A stretch of DNA of 20,290 nt from Larix sibirica (Eukaryota; Streptophyta; Pinopsida; Pinales; Pinaceae). The stretch covers positions 1-20,290 of the forward strand of contig NWUY0300030993.1 in NCBI GenBank assembly GCA_004151065.3, read 5' to 3'. The position numbers were made by a program, and so were the translations under genes. This document shows, one piece after another, positions 10,447-18,999 of this stretch. Every line of letters begins with the position of its first letter. Within the stretch, counting starts at the first letter, position 1. The notes under the pieces are model-generated. The model did not search any database, was not told the DNA's origin, and saw only the letters and a list, made by a program, of their open reading frames with translations.

Positions 10447-10461
10447 CACCACGTGGGATAA
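10447..10461 (+). promoter_or_regulatory. Degenerate polypurine tract before the 3' LTR
   Basis: The string before the proposed LTR start (TCACCACGTGGGATA) resembles the usual copia primer for plus-strand DNA, a purine-rich CAAGTGGGAGA-like string, with a few pyrimidine changes. Position is the main evidence: two bases after the pol stop and next to TGTTGG. Confidence 0.55.
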
Positions 10462-10780
10462 TGTTGGAAAAAGTGCCAATCATTTTCCAAGTAAGTGGTT
10501 TTGGCACATAGTTTCTGCACAGATGTCTAGCACATGGTTTTGGGCAAATAAATTTGTAGCCCATGGTTTGTGCCATGATAAATCTATATACTTCTTATTA
10601 TACAATTGTAGGGTGATTTGTGTGATAAGTGATATATCAGTGAACAAGATACTTGGTGAAGATATATTAGATCTCACAACAAGATTAAAAAGATTATCTT
10701 TACATTTAATACAATGTAGGTTTGATGTGTTGCACAATATAACATTTATTGTTATAATCTATATGACTCAACAAATATGT
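10462..10780 (+). repeat. Probable copia 3' LTR (start clear, end uncertain)
   Basis: TGTTGGAAAAAGTGCC begins right after the polypurine-like tract and pol stop, matching the TG start and TGTTGGAA-like opening of many plant copia LTRs. A TATA-like string (CTATATAC) lies near 10583-10592, as expected for U3. The right end is not defined: no clear terminal CA followed by a target-site duplication was found before the RNase H relic near 10790. No matching 5' LTR is present in the window. Confidence 0.6.
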
Positions 10781-10789
10781 ACTGCCATT

Positions 10790-11190
10790 CAAGGATGGCA
10801 AGTGCGGGGGTGGGGGGGGTGTTGTTTGATCATAGAGAAAAAGTAGAAAGTACCTTTGCTTGGGGGTTGGTTGTATTGACAAGCAATCAACTAGAGGATT
10901 TGGCTCTTTGGTAGGGAATGAAACAATAAAAAAGAAGACAAATAAACAATTGATTGTGGTGGGAGACTCCATGGTAATAAATTGTCATTTAGTTTTTAAA
11001 TCAACTCCAAAGGATATGATACTAAGTCACATGCTTGGTAGAATTCATCAATTGATTGTTGGATTCAAGGAAGTAAATGTTTATCATGTGTTGTGTGCAT
11101 AAACAAACAAGCAGACCTTCAAGCCAATAAGGCATGTAACCTCAACAAAGTATTTATAAAAAAAATGAGCATGAGATACTTCAATCCATT
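10790..11190 (+). pseudogene. RNase H (RVT_3-like) relic
   Basis: Such RNase H domains remove RNA from RNA:DNA hybrids and close the polyprotein of plant LINEs; a similar second RNase H occurs in Tat-type gypsy elements. Pieces in order are GGVLFDHREKVESTFAWGL, TSNQLEDLALW (catalytic Glu retained, then a TAG in place of a codon), VVGDSMVI (GDS Asp retained) and, after a frameshift, NKQADLQANKACNL (final Asp retained). The first catalytic Asp, expected before GGVLF, is not recognisable upstream of the G-rich run at 10806-10819. It directly follows the copia LTR region and precedes the unrecognised pseudogene on the same strand. No reverse transcriptase is visible upstream, so this is a 5'-truncated fragment. 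Confidence 0.8.
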
Positions 11191-11199
11191 ATTCCATAG

Positions 11200-12619
11200 C
11201 TTAGATCTCAAGGATGAATGCTATAACACAATATTTTTAAATGAAACAACCCACATTGGAGTCTCGACCCTATGGAGAACTACGCCATTATGCCAAGTGT
11301 TAGGAGAATTCTATGCATGGATTCACCTTCACGGTTGATATCTGTGGAATGGGGAGAATATTAATGGTGAATACATTGGAGGTATGCTTCTCATGTGGGA
11401 GAAAAAAGGATGCGATGGGTCCATCATTGCATTAATTTCAAATTGACAATCCAAAAATTAATGAAGCTTTGCCTTCTCATTTCGTCATTACAAAGATTCA
11501 TAGTGGACCGCTTTCCTTAGTGAAAATTTGAAACTGTTTTTTCAGTTTAGAAGGGAGATTCCACAAGGGGAGTGGAGAAGGAAATGCTACAGGTCGGCCG
11601 AAGTTGGGAGCGCATCTAGGATATTTTTCCAAGTAGGAGAGGTGCTTCACCTTAGTATACTTCGTTGGATGCAAAATTATATTGATTTATACATGGAATG
11701 CGGTGAACTCTAGTATGGAATTGTCATTATATTTGAGAGATAAGGGTAATGGGATGAGTTTGCAAGTTGTTGAAACTACTTTATCAATAGAAAGTAATAA
11801 TGACAAGCAAGAAGGTAATGAGTTACAATTGATCAAAGGATTTTTAGAACTGATTCTGAAGTGGTATTGGATAGAGGCTACAATTCATCTTGGTTTGAAG
11901 GTAAGTCAAGACCTTCTCGACTTGATAATTGAATGAATCTCATTGCATGAAGTTTTAATATTTGAATTTTCTGCTTTCTGTGGTAAGTGGATGGATTCTT
12001 ATGAAATGTGTAGTCGTAGTAAGGTAGAAATGTCACTACGTTATGAGTTAGACCAAGTACTTGGGGAATGGGTTAGTGTTGTAATTCGAGCTCTGTCTAG
12101 GAAATTAATTGCCAAGGGTGAATTGGGTAATTGGATAGAGAGATATCCCAATTTTGTGTTGTTAAAAATTAGTTGGGTTAATTCCATTCACCCCAGCATG
12201 GAGATTTCCATAGAGAATAGAGATCATTTTGTGAGAAGAGTTGAACACTTGCATGACGATCATGGGATATAGTTGCAAATGGACTTCAGAAAAATGGAAA
12301 ATTGGAGAAAAATTGGGAATCTAGTTATGCTCGAGATCTATCTCTATCTAGAAGGAAACATGAAGTTCTTAAAGCTCAGGTGAATAGTTTGAATACTAAA
12401 TTGGTAATGGTAGATATAGAGATTGAATGCTCGAAGGATAAAAAAGAGGAGCAAGCAAGACATATTTGCATTTTGCAATATAAGGTGAAATATCTTGAGC
12501 TGGAGAAGTACCTTGGATTTGTAGTTGATAGGAGGATTCCAACTCTTGAGGGATCAACTGGATCTTTTGGATTTGAGCAGAGAATAATAAGGGATGACAA
12601 TACCGTGGAGAAAATATAG
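11200..12619 (+). pseudogene. Unrecognised pseudogene with coiled-coil-like C-terminus
   Basis: I do not recognise this family. The plus strand gives about 430 codons of protein-like sequence in frames that join with only about five stops and two or three frameshifts, far fewer than chance. Segments: LGEFYAWIHLHG and WNGENINGEYIGGMLLMWEK (11294-11405); EIPQGEWRRKCYR and IFFQVGEVLHLSILRW (11528-11670); YTWNAVNSSMELSLYLRDKG through LIIE (11682-11933). A single TGA then interrupts the same frame, which resumes with LHEVLIFEFSAFCGKWMDSY and runs to DDHGI (12269). After a shift, 12302-12619 reads charged sequence with regular hydrophobic spacing (RKHEVLKAQVNSLNTKLVMV, YKVKYLELEKYL), a likely coiled coil. 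It could be a retroelement gag, a third ORF of the LINE whose RNase H lies upstream, or a captured host gene. It lacks an initiating context and any zinc knuckle I can see. Confidence 0.55.
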
Positions 12620-12969
12620 GTGGAAATGCAATGAGTTCAATATTCATACTTATCATCCATAGCTGGACAAAAGGAGGATGCTCCAGAGTGGCTAGGCAAC
12701 AAACATGTCTAAATTTTGTAATGCAATTTAAGTGTGTCTTGTATGTAGGGGAATACTATAGGATTTACTCTTGCAGAATAGACAATAGAATAGGAAGTTA
12801 GTAGATTTTGTTAATCTTAAATTTGGAACTCTGTTTTTGAATTTGGAACTTAATGTACTTATTACTCATATCAGACATTAGTAGACTGTATTCTCAGGTT
12901 GAATGGTCAGGCCACAACCTTTTTTTGATATAATACAAAAAACATATTAATTTTTGTGAAAAAAAACAA
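12620..12969 (+). other. Possible retroelement 3' tail ending in an A-rich tract
   Basis: This non-coding stretch ends with a T7 run, TGATATAATACAAAAAACAT and finally A8 at 12959-12966 followed by C and AAA. T-rich followed by GATATAAT-like and A-rich ends are common at plant LINE 3' termini. The RNase H relic at 10.8-11.2 kb and the unknown pseudogene on the same strand may therefore share this tail. A target-site duplication was not found. Confidence 0.4.
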
Positions 12970-13050
12970 ATATGTAGAGTCATTGGCGAATGCTATTTGT
13001 TTATCTCGTGTCCCTCACATTGTGATTTCTCTCTCTAATTTTCTTATTGA
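12970..13050 (+). repeat. Dispersed repeat segment B (copy of 693-775)
   Basis: It begins right after the A-rich tail and shares ATATGTAG, ATTGGCGAATG, TGTGATTT and TAATTTTCTTATTGA with the left copy. Small length differences separate the blocks, indicating an old duplication. Confidence 0.6.
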
Positions 13051-13130
13051 TATAGTATTGGTTATTATTATTTTACTACAAGAATATTTTCTCTTACTAT
13101 TATAATATCGGCATTGGAGCTCTTGAAGTT

Positions 13131-13308
13131 AACAAAACCACCAAAATTTGAATGCCATCTCTTTTTCATGTTTCAACCCAACACACCAATTTTGGTGAAG
13201 ATGAGATGGGTGATGGTTAACACCAAACCAACAAAATGTGAATGCCACCTTTTTCTCATCTTTTAACCCAACAAACAAATATTGGTGGAGACAAGATGTG
13301 TGACAATT
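13131..13308 (+). repeat. Tandem repeat, about 88-90 bp units, carrying segment A
   Basis: Two units, 13131-13218 and 13219-13308, share AACAMMA-CCA starts, TGAATGCCA, TTTTTC-ATG/C, AACCCAACA and TTGGTG-AGA blocks. A third partial unit starts at 13309 with AACACCATAC. Segment A' near 509 is a single further copy of the second half of a unit. Confidence 0.7.
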
Positions 13309-13310
13309 AA

Positions 13311-13410
13311 CACCATACTGCCAGAAAATGAATTTTATCTTGGGAAAAAGTGATATTAAATACCATACTACCAGAAGATGAATTTTATCTTGGGAAAAAG
13401 TGATATTAAA
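13311..13410 (+). repeat. Tandem duplication, 50-bp units
   Basis: 13311-13360 and 13361-13410 differ at three positions of 50. Each ends with GGGAAAAAGTGATATTAAA. The high identity, beside the much more diverged 88-bp units, makes this a later event. Confidence 0.9.
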
Positions 13411-13429
13411 TGTGTATTAAATTGACTTG

Positions 13430-13990
13430 AATAAAGATTAATAACTCATAATGATCAAAATAATCTCAATCCATGCATACTAACATGTTATGGAGGATGT
13501 CAATCCACATTGCTAAGAGCACTGGCAAATGTTAACAAAATCAAAGATGATTTTTTACGAAATTACAATCCACATCCACATTACACTCAATCATGTAAGA
13601 TCACCAATCAATTGATATACCAATTAACTTATGTCAATTGAATGAGATATTAAGCATCATCTAATTCGTGGAAAACATCAATGAAAATAACTATATAATG
13701 TGATCCCATTCAATATATGAGTCGTTCAAGATTAGTCACATGTAGATTAATCTACACTAAGATCACATTCAACATACATATATCACAATTGATGTATACA
13801 CACTAGTCTCTATTAACGTGAACTAAGATCTATACCAATATGCATTAATATCTTGATAAATATCAACATCTAGTGATATCTTCATCAATATAAACACTTT
13901 AACCATATCTTGATCCTAATTTTACCCTCACTTTGATTGTAAACAATACTAATCCAAGAGACAAGAAGATATGAAATAATTGCATTCCCT
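13430..13990. other. AT-rich spacer, no gene seen
   Basis: No protein-like frame was found on either strand. A perfect 16-base palindrome, TGTAGATTAATCTACA, lies at 13741-13756. ATATCTTGAT-like words recur, giving low-complexity character. No terminal inverted repeats could be assigned. Confidence 0.5.
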
Positions 13991-13993
13991 TCC

Positions 13994-14061
13994 CGACATT
14001 TAGATTACTTCCTTTATATTTTTTGTCGACATTTAGATTACTTCATTTATATTTTTTTTGT
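13994..14061. repeat. Tandem duplication, 33-35 bp units
   Basis: CGACATTTAGATTACTTC begins both units (13994-14026 and 14027-14061). They differ by one base (C/A) and by two extra T in the T run of the second unit. Confidence 0.88.
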
Positions 14062-14168
14062 TGAAAAACTTTAAAAGTAGGTGAACATGGTGCATCCAAA
14101 AAGCTTATACACAAAATACATCATTTAAAAAATAAGATTTTTGGAAGTTGTTTCCATGTAAAATATGT

Positions 14169-14288
14169 GAGGGAAACTTTTAATTTCATTCATGACATAA
14201 TCAATTTACTTGAAAAGTTTGGGTTGGAGGGAAACTTTTAATTTCATTCATGACATAATCAATTTACTTGAAAAGTTTGGGTTGGAGG
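14169..14288. repeat. Perfect 58-bp tandem duplication
   Basis: 14169-14226 and 14227-14284 are identical base for base by reading, and the next four bases (GAGG) begin a third copy. The unit starts GAGGGAAACTTTTAATTTC. It sits at the 3' edge of the minus-strand gypsy reverse transcriptase relic. The absence of any difference suggests a recent event, an assembly artefact, or a site of repeated slippage. Confidence 0.92.
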
Positions 14289-14590
14289 ATAGAAATACTC
14301 CATTAAAAGTTTGAAGAAAGTTTTACTTGTGGTCAACTTTCTTTTTGGAATGCACAGTTATATCATCAAAAAAACGTGAATAAAAACCCCTAATGTGCAT
14401 TATATTATGAAAGGTTGCTCTTGCATTAATTAACCCAAAAAGCATGCGGTGATAGGTAAAAGTACCCCATGTGGTTATAAGGGTAGTTTTAAAATAAATA
14501 GTCTTTGTAATTTATTTTGATTTGGTAAAACCCAGAAAAACTATCTAACAATGATATTATTTTTGAACCAGAGACGAACACAGAAATGTC
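14285..14590 (-). pseudogene. Ty3/gypsy reverse transcriptase fragment
   Basis: On the minus strand the palm of a gypsy reverse transcriptase is readable. It runs LLDSFSGFYQIKINYKD, then after a frameshift KTTLITTWGTFTYHRMLFG, INARATFHNIM, and RFFDDITVHSKKKVDH. The catalytic Asp pair survives in FFDD (GAT GAT at 14362-14367 on the plus strand) where gypsy elements have Y-L/V-D-D. A short segment between INARATF and the catalytic box is missing. The domain breaks down at the 58-bp duplication; connection and RNase H parts are not recognisable further down. No gag, protease, integrase or LTR was found nearby, so it is an isolated scrap. Confidence 0.85.
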
Positions 14591-14599
14591 TTCCATTAA

Positions 14600-15504
14600 C
14601 CACGACGGAAACATGTCATAAGAAACTTATTAATGCAAATGATTTTTATGAAGTTTTTACATTATGATAATTATACACCTAAATTTAGTTGCATCATGGA
14701 TTAGGAAAATAATAATTAATATTTTTGTATTTTAAACTTTAATATAGAGTAACCTAAATGTATAATGATTTCGCTCATTTTCGAGAGTATTTTTTAACAC
14801 GATTCCAGTAAAAAATTTCAGTTTTGAAATAAGAGTGTTTAAATTTTCCTAAGTTGAGTTCCCTAACGATATTTGAGGGCGTTGAACTCATTTATCCACT
14901 CAGAAACACGATTCAAACAACACATAATCCAGATTAAAAAAAAAAAAACGTCGGATTCCGATCAAAAACTTGTTGGACAGGAGAAATCATCGAATGCTTA
15001 GACTCCTCATTTTTTTACTTTTTTTTTTTTCCGAAGAAAAAATACAACTTTCTTGCTATTCTTATTGAATCAAAGAAAATGAGAGATTTTACAAAATACC
15101 ATAAACTGCCACACATGGCTCAAACACAACTCTCATCCTGTTCTGTCTAAAAGTATGGAAACAAAAGAAATTACAGACGTACCCAACCCACTAAAATTGA
15201 TCACATCATCTTCAAGTTTTTTAAAATATATCAAAATCTCTGCAATGGAAAAAAAAACTGAGACAAAATAGTCTATCAACCAAAAAACTAAATGAAGTCT
15301 TTCTACCTTATAATTTCATAGAAGGTCTTTCTACCTCACCGATTTTGTTTGTTTACTAAATTTATCATTTACGATGAAATATATAATTTTATGTTATTAA
15401 AAATGTTTTTGAATGCTTTTGAATTTATTTTGTTAAACTATATCATTTTAATTATTTAACCTCGATTTTATGGATAATTTATATGAATTAAATATATTAA
15501 AAAC

Positions 15505-15535
<31 letters not shown>

Positions 15536-15700
15536 ACATTTTCACACAAATATTTATTAAAAAAAATATAGACATTAGATTAATCAATATATGTGTAGTA
15601 ATTTTGCACATCCTATTATAAGAGGAACATGGGGCTTTGTGTTTGGCACCATAAATTATTGTTTTTTTCAACCCACATTATCAAGGTGAGTTGCATGATA
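14600..15700. other. AT-rich spacer with homopolymer runs, no gene seen
   Basis: No coding frame is supportable. There is an A run near 14936-14948, a T run near 15020-15030, a short local repeat of TCTTTCTACCT (two copies near 15299 and 15328), and an AT microsatellite at 15511-15535. Confidence 0.55.
15511..15535. repeat. AT dinucleotide microsatellite
   Basis: About 12.5 uninterrupted AT units. A simple sequence repeat of this length is expected to be length-variable between individuals. Confidence 0.95.
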
Positions 15701-15726
15701 TATATAATTTGGTTGAAGCTTCAAAA

Positions 15727-16454
15727 TTGCTGGAGCGAAATCACTATAGAAGAATGCTTAAACCATGGTTTGATAGATAAGATCTAAAAGTTATGAAGTT
15801 TTTACCATTTTTAGTTTTGTGGGGGATCTGGTTGGCAAGAAACTTGAGGTTGTTTAAAGGAGTTCATATACAAACTTTTGAGATATTTGCACATGTTACT
15901 TCCTCACTGCAATATTTCAAAGAAGATGCAAAGCTTTTAGTCTTGAGAGTGGTAGGAGAACCATTGATTAAAAAATCTATTAGGTGCAGTTTCTTCGACA
16001 AGACTTGCCAAGGTACTAATCAAGTTTGTGGTCTTGGAGGTATTTTATTTCACTCTAATGCTCATAATATTTCATTCAAGGTCAATTACTCTCTACGTTC
16101 CAATAACAAAGTTGAACTACTAGCTTTGAGGATGTTTCTTAAGCTAGCTTGGGATGGGGAGGTTTGTGATATAGAGGTTTTTAGAGATACATCCATGGTG
16201 GTAAACTAGATGTAGGCCACATAGTCTTTTTGAACAATATTTTTCTCCAAAACATTTGTTCACATTTGAAGGATATTGTTGGAGCCTCCAATTCTTTCAA
16301 GATCTACCATGTCTTCCATGAACTAAATAAAACGATAGATACTCTCTCAAAGGAAGGTTTACCATTACCTCTTGGATCCGTACATTTTTGTACATTTAAG
16401 GAGGCAGACTGTTTTGGAGAGGTAGACTACATTGGATTTTATGTGATGGTTTAA
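15727..16454 (+). pseudogene. LINE ORF2 3'-end relic: zf-RVT tail and RNase H
   Basis: This 5'-truncated fragment carries the end of an L1-type ORF2. The first part (KPWFDR, stop, DLKVMKFLPFLVLWGIWLARN) is the linker after the zf-RVT zinc region; the WGIWLARN motif is characteristic. The RNase H domain then reads FFDKTCQGTNQVCGLGGILF, NNKVELLALRM, VFRDTSMVVN, TAG, and after a frameshift HVFHELNKTIDTLSKEGLPL. All four acidic positions (D, E, D, D) are still present, although GDS has become RDT. Two stops and a frameshift inactivate it. It reads plus, opposite to both larger LINEs. No poly(A) tail was located. Confidence 0.87.
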
Positions 16455-17058
16455 TTTTAAAGTTAGTTGACTATAACTAAAACACTGGATTGTTAACTTT
16501 TTTGTTTTTTTGTATAAGTCAACAATTATATCATATGTCATCTAGGGAATAATTTTGTTATCTTACTACATATATCTAGTTACAATATCAAAATAGAAGT
16601 CATAAGAAAAGTCTAAAACAATGTTGCAAAGTCAATCAATTGGCTTAGTGTAAGCAAATTGATATGTAGTGTGCCTATGGCACCTAAGGTGCGAACAATT
16701 GCTTAAGGTGTTCAACCTATGTAGAAATAACTTGTTTTACTTGAACATGAATTGCCATATAACCATAAAGTTTATCAATATCTAAACATACTAATCATAT
16801 CTCCCTCCTATCAAAATTTATGTCTATTATATATAATCTAGACTTTCTATATAGATTTCCATAATCTAAGTAAGATGAAAATATTAACCTTTCCTTTCTT
16901 TTTTTATTATAAAAAATTCATAATTTAAGCAAAATGAAAAAAATAATTTTTTTAAATTTTTATATATATAAAAAATTCATGTAAATAGTGTTATAGTGTT
17001 TGTTTTCATTTTTCCTATTTATTTCAATTCAATCCTTGTCCTTTAACTCAAGCAAATA

Positions 17059-17070
17059 TTCTATCAGAGC
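17059..17070 (+). promoter_or_regulatory. Possible retrotransposon primer-binding site (initiator tRNA-Met type)
   Basis: TTCTATCAGAGC matches the common plant primer-binding site TGGTATCAGAGC at 10 of 12 positions and is followed by TTATT, as in many elements. A CA a few bases upstream (17053-17054) could end a 5' LTR. No LTR pair or coding region on the expected side was recognised, so this may be chance. Confidence 0.3.
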
Positions 17071-17767
17071 TTATTAACTCTCCGTCTTCATTATCTAAGG
17101 CTAACTTGATACCCTTCTTAATATCACTTTGATATGATGATTCACTTACGTTTTTTCTTTTGGAGCTCAAGATACCAACATATCCTATTTTAAGGAGCTA
17201 ACTACTATTTCATATTCATTTGAAACACTTTTTATCTTTTCCCTTTTGAAGGACTGATTTCTCGGTTAGATTTAAAAATACAACGACAAAATTGGGAAGT
17301 GATCTCACCATGAAGTTGAAGAAAGTGAATTTGGGGAGGGGTTGATATAATAGTTCAACCAACATGCTCCAAAAACTACGAGCTACTATAAGATGTGTAC
17401 TCTCTCACGTTCTTTATATAATCAAATTTCACAACGAAATAAATTCAAGTATATAAAAAGATTCATCTTCATTATGTATTTATTAAATATTAAGAGGGAT
17501 ACAAAAATAATTGAGATGCAAATCCTGCAATGTTTAAAAGATTCAGAGTTAGAATGGATTCACATTTGTTTGTGTTTTTTTAAAACCAAAATGGATAGAA
17601 GTTTTTATTATATAAAAAGAGTGGTTAACCCATATAACAAAATTACATCTATTTAAGTATTGCCTGAGAATCCACCATGACTAATACAGTAGCAAGTCTA
17701 GCTTTGGAAAACACAAAACATCCTCCTAACTGAGGGAATTTTATCATTCTGCTACCTAATCTATTAC

Positions 17768-17775
17768 TATAAATA
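17768..17775 (+). promoter_or_regulatory. TATA-box-like sequence with CAA-rich leader
   Basis: TATAAATA is a consensus plant TATA box. About 25-35 bases downstream comes CCCAACAACAACAAAAA, resembling a plant 5' leader. The following sequence shifts to higher GC. No gene is recognised downstream, so function is unproven. Confidence 0.25.
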
Positions 17776-18043
17776 CGTCAAAGTGATCCCAACAACAACA
17801 AAAAATTGTAAAACATTCAACAACTAGGGGAAATTGAGGAATGAGCCCTCTCCATAGAGCATGCCAGGAAATGTTTGTTCCTCCTTAAGGAGAGGGGATT
17901 TGCTTACAATCGTGTTGCTCTGGTTCTCCATCAATCCGACGCGACACAACAATTATTGTATTTCCTTTTCTCGAGCTTCAAATCACCTTGAAAATTCATC
18001 GACTTGGGCTCTGTGCTCCCTTCGCTCTTGTGCAACGATGATC

Positions 18044-18148
18044 CTTATCTCGATTGTTGATTCCCTCCATCCAACGAGCATGGAGTAAAGTCAAAGATTG
18101 ACCTTGCTCCATGATCGTTGAATGGAGGGAATCAACAATCGAGATAAG
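18044..18148. repeat. 105-nt near-perfect palindrome (foldback hairpin)
   Basis: The outer arms 18044-18085 and 18107-18148 are reverse complements at 40 of 42 positions. The inner 21 bases continue the symmetry (TAAA opposite CTTG, then GTCAA-AGA-TTGAC). The whole folds into a stem of 51 positions with a 3-nt loop and about four non-Watson-Crick positions, one of them a G:U. Symmetry stops sharply at both ends. A transcript would form a long hairpin of the kind processed into small RNAs. It could equally be a foldback element or a simple inverted duplication. Confidence 0.9.
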
Positions 18149-18738
18149 CTCAGACTTGTGGAACATCTCTGTCAAGTTAATGAAGTTGATCTTAATGCCT
18201 TCATTCGATGAACTGCATACAAGGCTTCAGGGTGGCGACCTTGTGTCGGAGAACCTTGACTTACGCTGAGATCCTCTGAATTCCATGTTTTGGGCAGTAG
18301 TCAGCACTATGCCAGATGGGTCGAGGAATGTATGAGACTATGCTGGCCAAGAATAATCCTTCAAATAGTTCGCTACACAGAAACCACATTGCAAACGAGT
18401 CCTATGTAGGAGACGCCAAAGATTAAATGTGCTTCTCCCACCTTCTCGCATGATGAGCCTACTGCCTATCCTTCTTCCTTAATTCCATCCCACCTTCGTT
18501 AGCTTCTGTCTCATTCCCAAGTACCGGCCTCCTTGTGTGGATTATCATTGAAAGGACGTGACTTAATATAGTGTACCACCTTGAACGGAGCAGCACTACC
18601 TTTTCCACTTGCTTCCCTACTATCCCAAGATATTCTCACGTACTAACATCTTTTTGAATGACGAACACACCTGGTGCGATGACGATCCATCCTAGGCACA
18701 TTAATTGTGCTAACTTACCCATCATTACCACCTTTTAA

Positions 18739-18806
18739 TGGTTTAAGGAATTGCGTGAAATTACAAGCTGTGGTCGTTCATCGACATCAGCCTCAGTTCG
18801 AGTCTC
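18739..18806 (+). other. Weak RNA polymerase III A-box and B-box pair
   Basis: TGGTTTAAGGA (18739-18749) fits the A-box except for its last base, and GTTCGAGTCTC (18796-18806) is close to the B-box. The start-to-start spacing of 57 is longer than in an ordinary tRNA, and neither acceptor nor T stem pairs well. It may be a tRNA-derived SINE remnant or chance. Confidence 0.2.
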
Positions 18807-18999
18807 GCCTCCCGATTTTCAAGGGCATCTGCGTCCTTATTTAGACCCCTTGGGATATAAAACAATCAGTATCAAGGAAGATAATTCAAGAGATCATTAT
18901 CTTGGGAGATAGTTCATTTCAATTGTAGATGTTTTGGTTCCGATTTGGATTGACATAGGCTGATGACATTATATGAGTCCCTAAAGATCCAGGCCTCTA

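Larger units (their letters stand above)
16455..17860. other. AT-rich spacer, no gene seen
   Basis: The open frame at 17393-17656 has the composition of AT-rich chance sequence and no recognisable motif. An imperfect duplication of about 60-bp period lies at 16857-16960 (CATAATYTAAG blocks). A primer-binding-site-like string and a TATA-like string are listed separately. Confidence 0.5.

Noticed and set aside
10806-10819. G5-T-G8 run as a possible G-quadruplex
   Set aside because: There are only two G runs nearby, and the run corresponds to the glycine codons of the GGVLF motif at the start of the RNase H relic, so a coding explanation is enough.
10403-10846. 147-codon plus-strand open frame across the proposed 3' LTR
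   Set aside because: It begins in the last codons of copia pol in another frame and then runs through LTR-like non-coding sequence. No motif is seen, and overlapping minus frames are equally open.
12376-12656. Two minus-strand open frames opposite the unknown pseudogene
   Set aside because: They mirror the charged coiled-coil-like plus-strand frame and show no protein-like features of their own.
13741-13756. 16-bp perfect palindrome as a transposon terminal repeat or regulatory site
   Set aside because: It is AT-rich, stands alone, and has no partner or target-site duplication; chance is a sufficient explanation.
17393-17656. 87-codon plus-strand open frame as a small gene
   Set aside because: AT-rich composition with many Ile, Lys and Phe residues, no motif, no conserved context and no splice or promoter evidence.
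18830-18900. Minus-strand peptide resembling the end of a gypsy RNase H (KDADALENRE)
   Set aside because: Only about ten residues match by eye, and no upstream RNase H or reverse transcriptase motif could be read in any frame.
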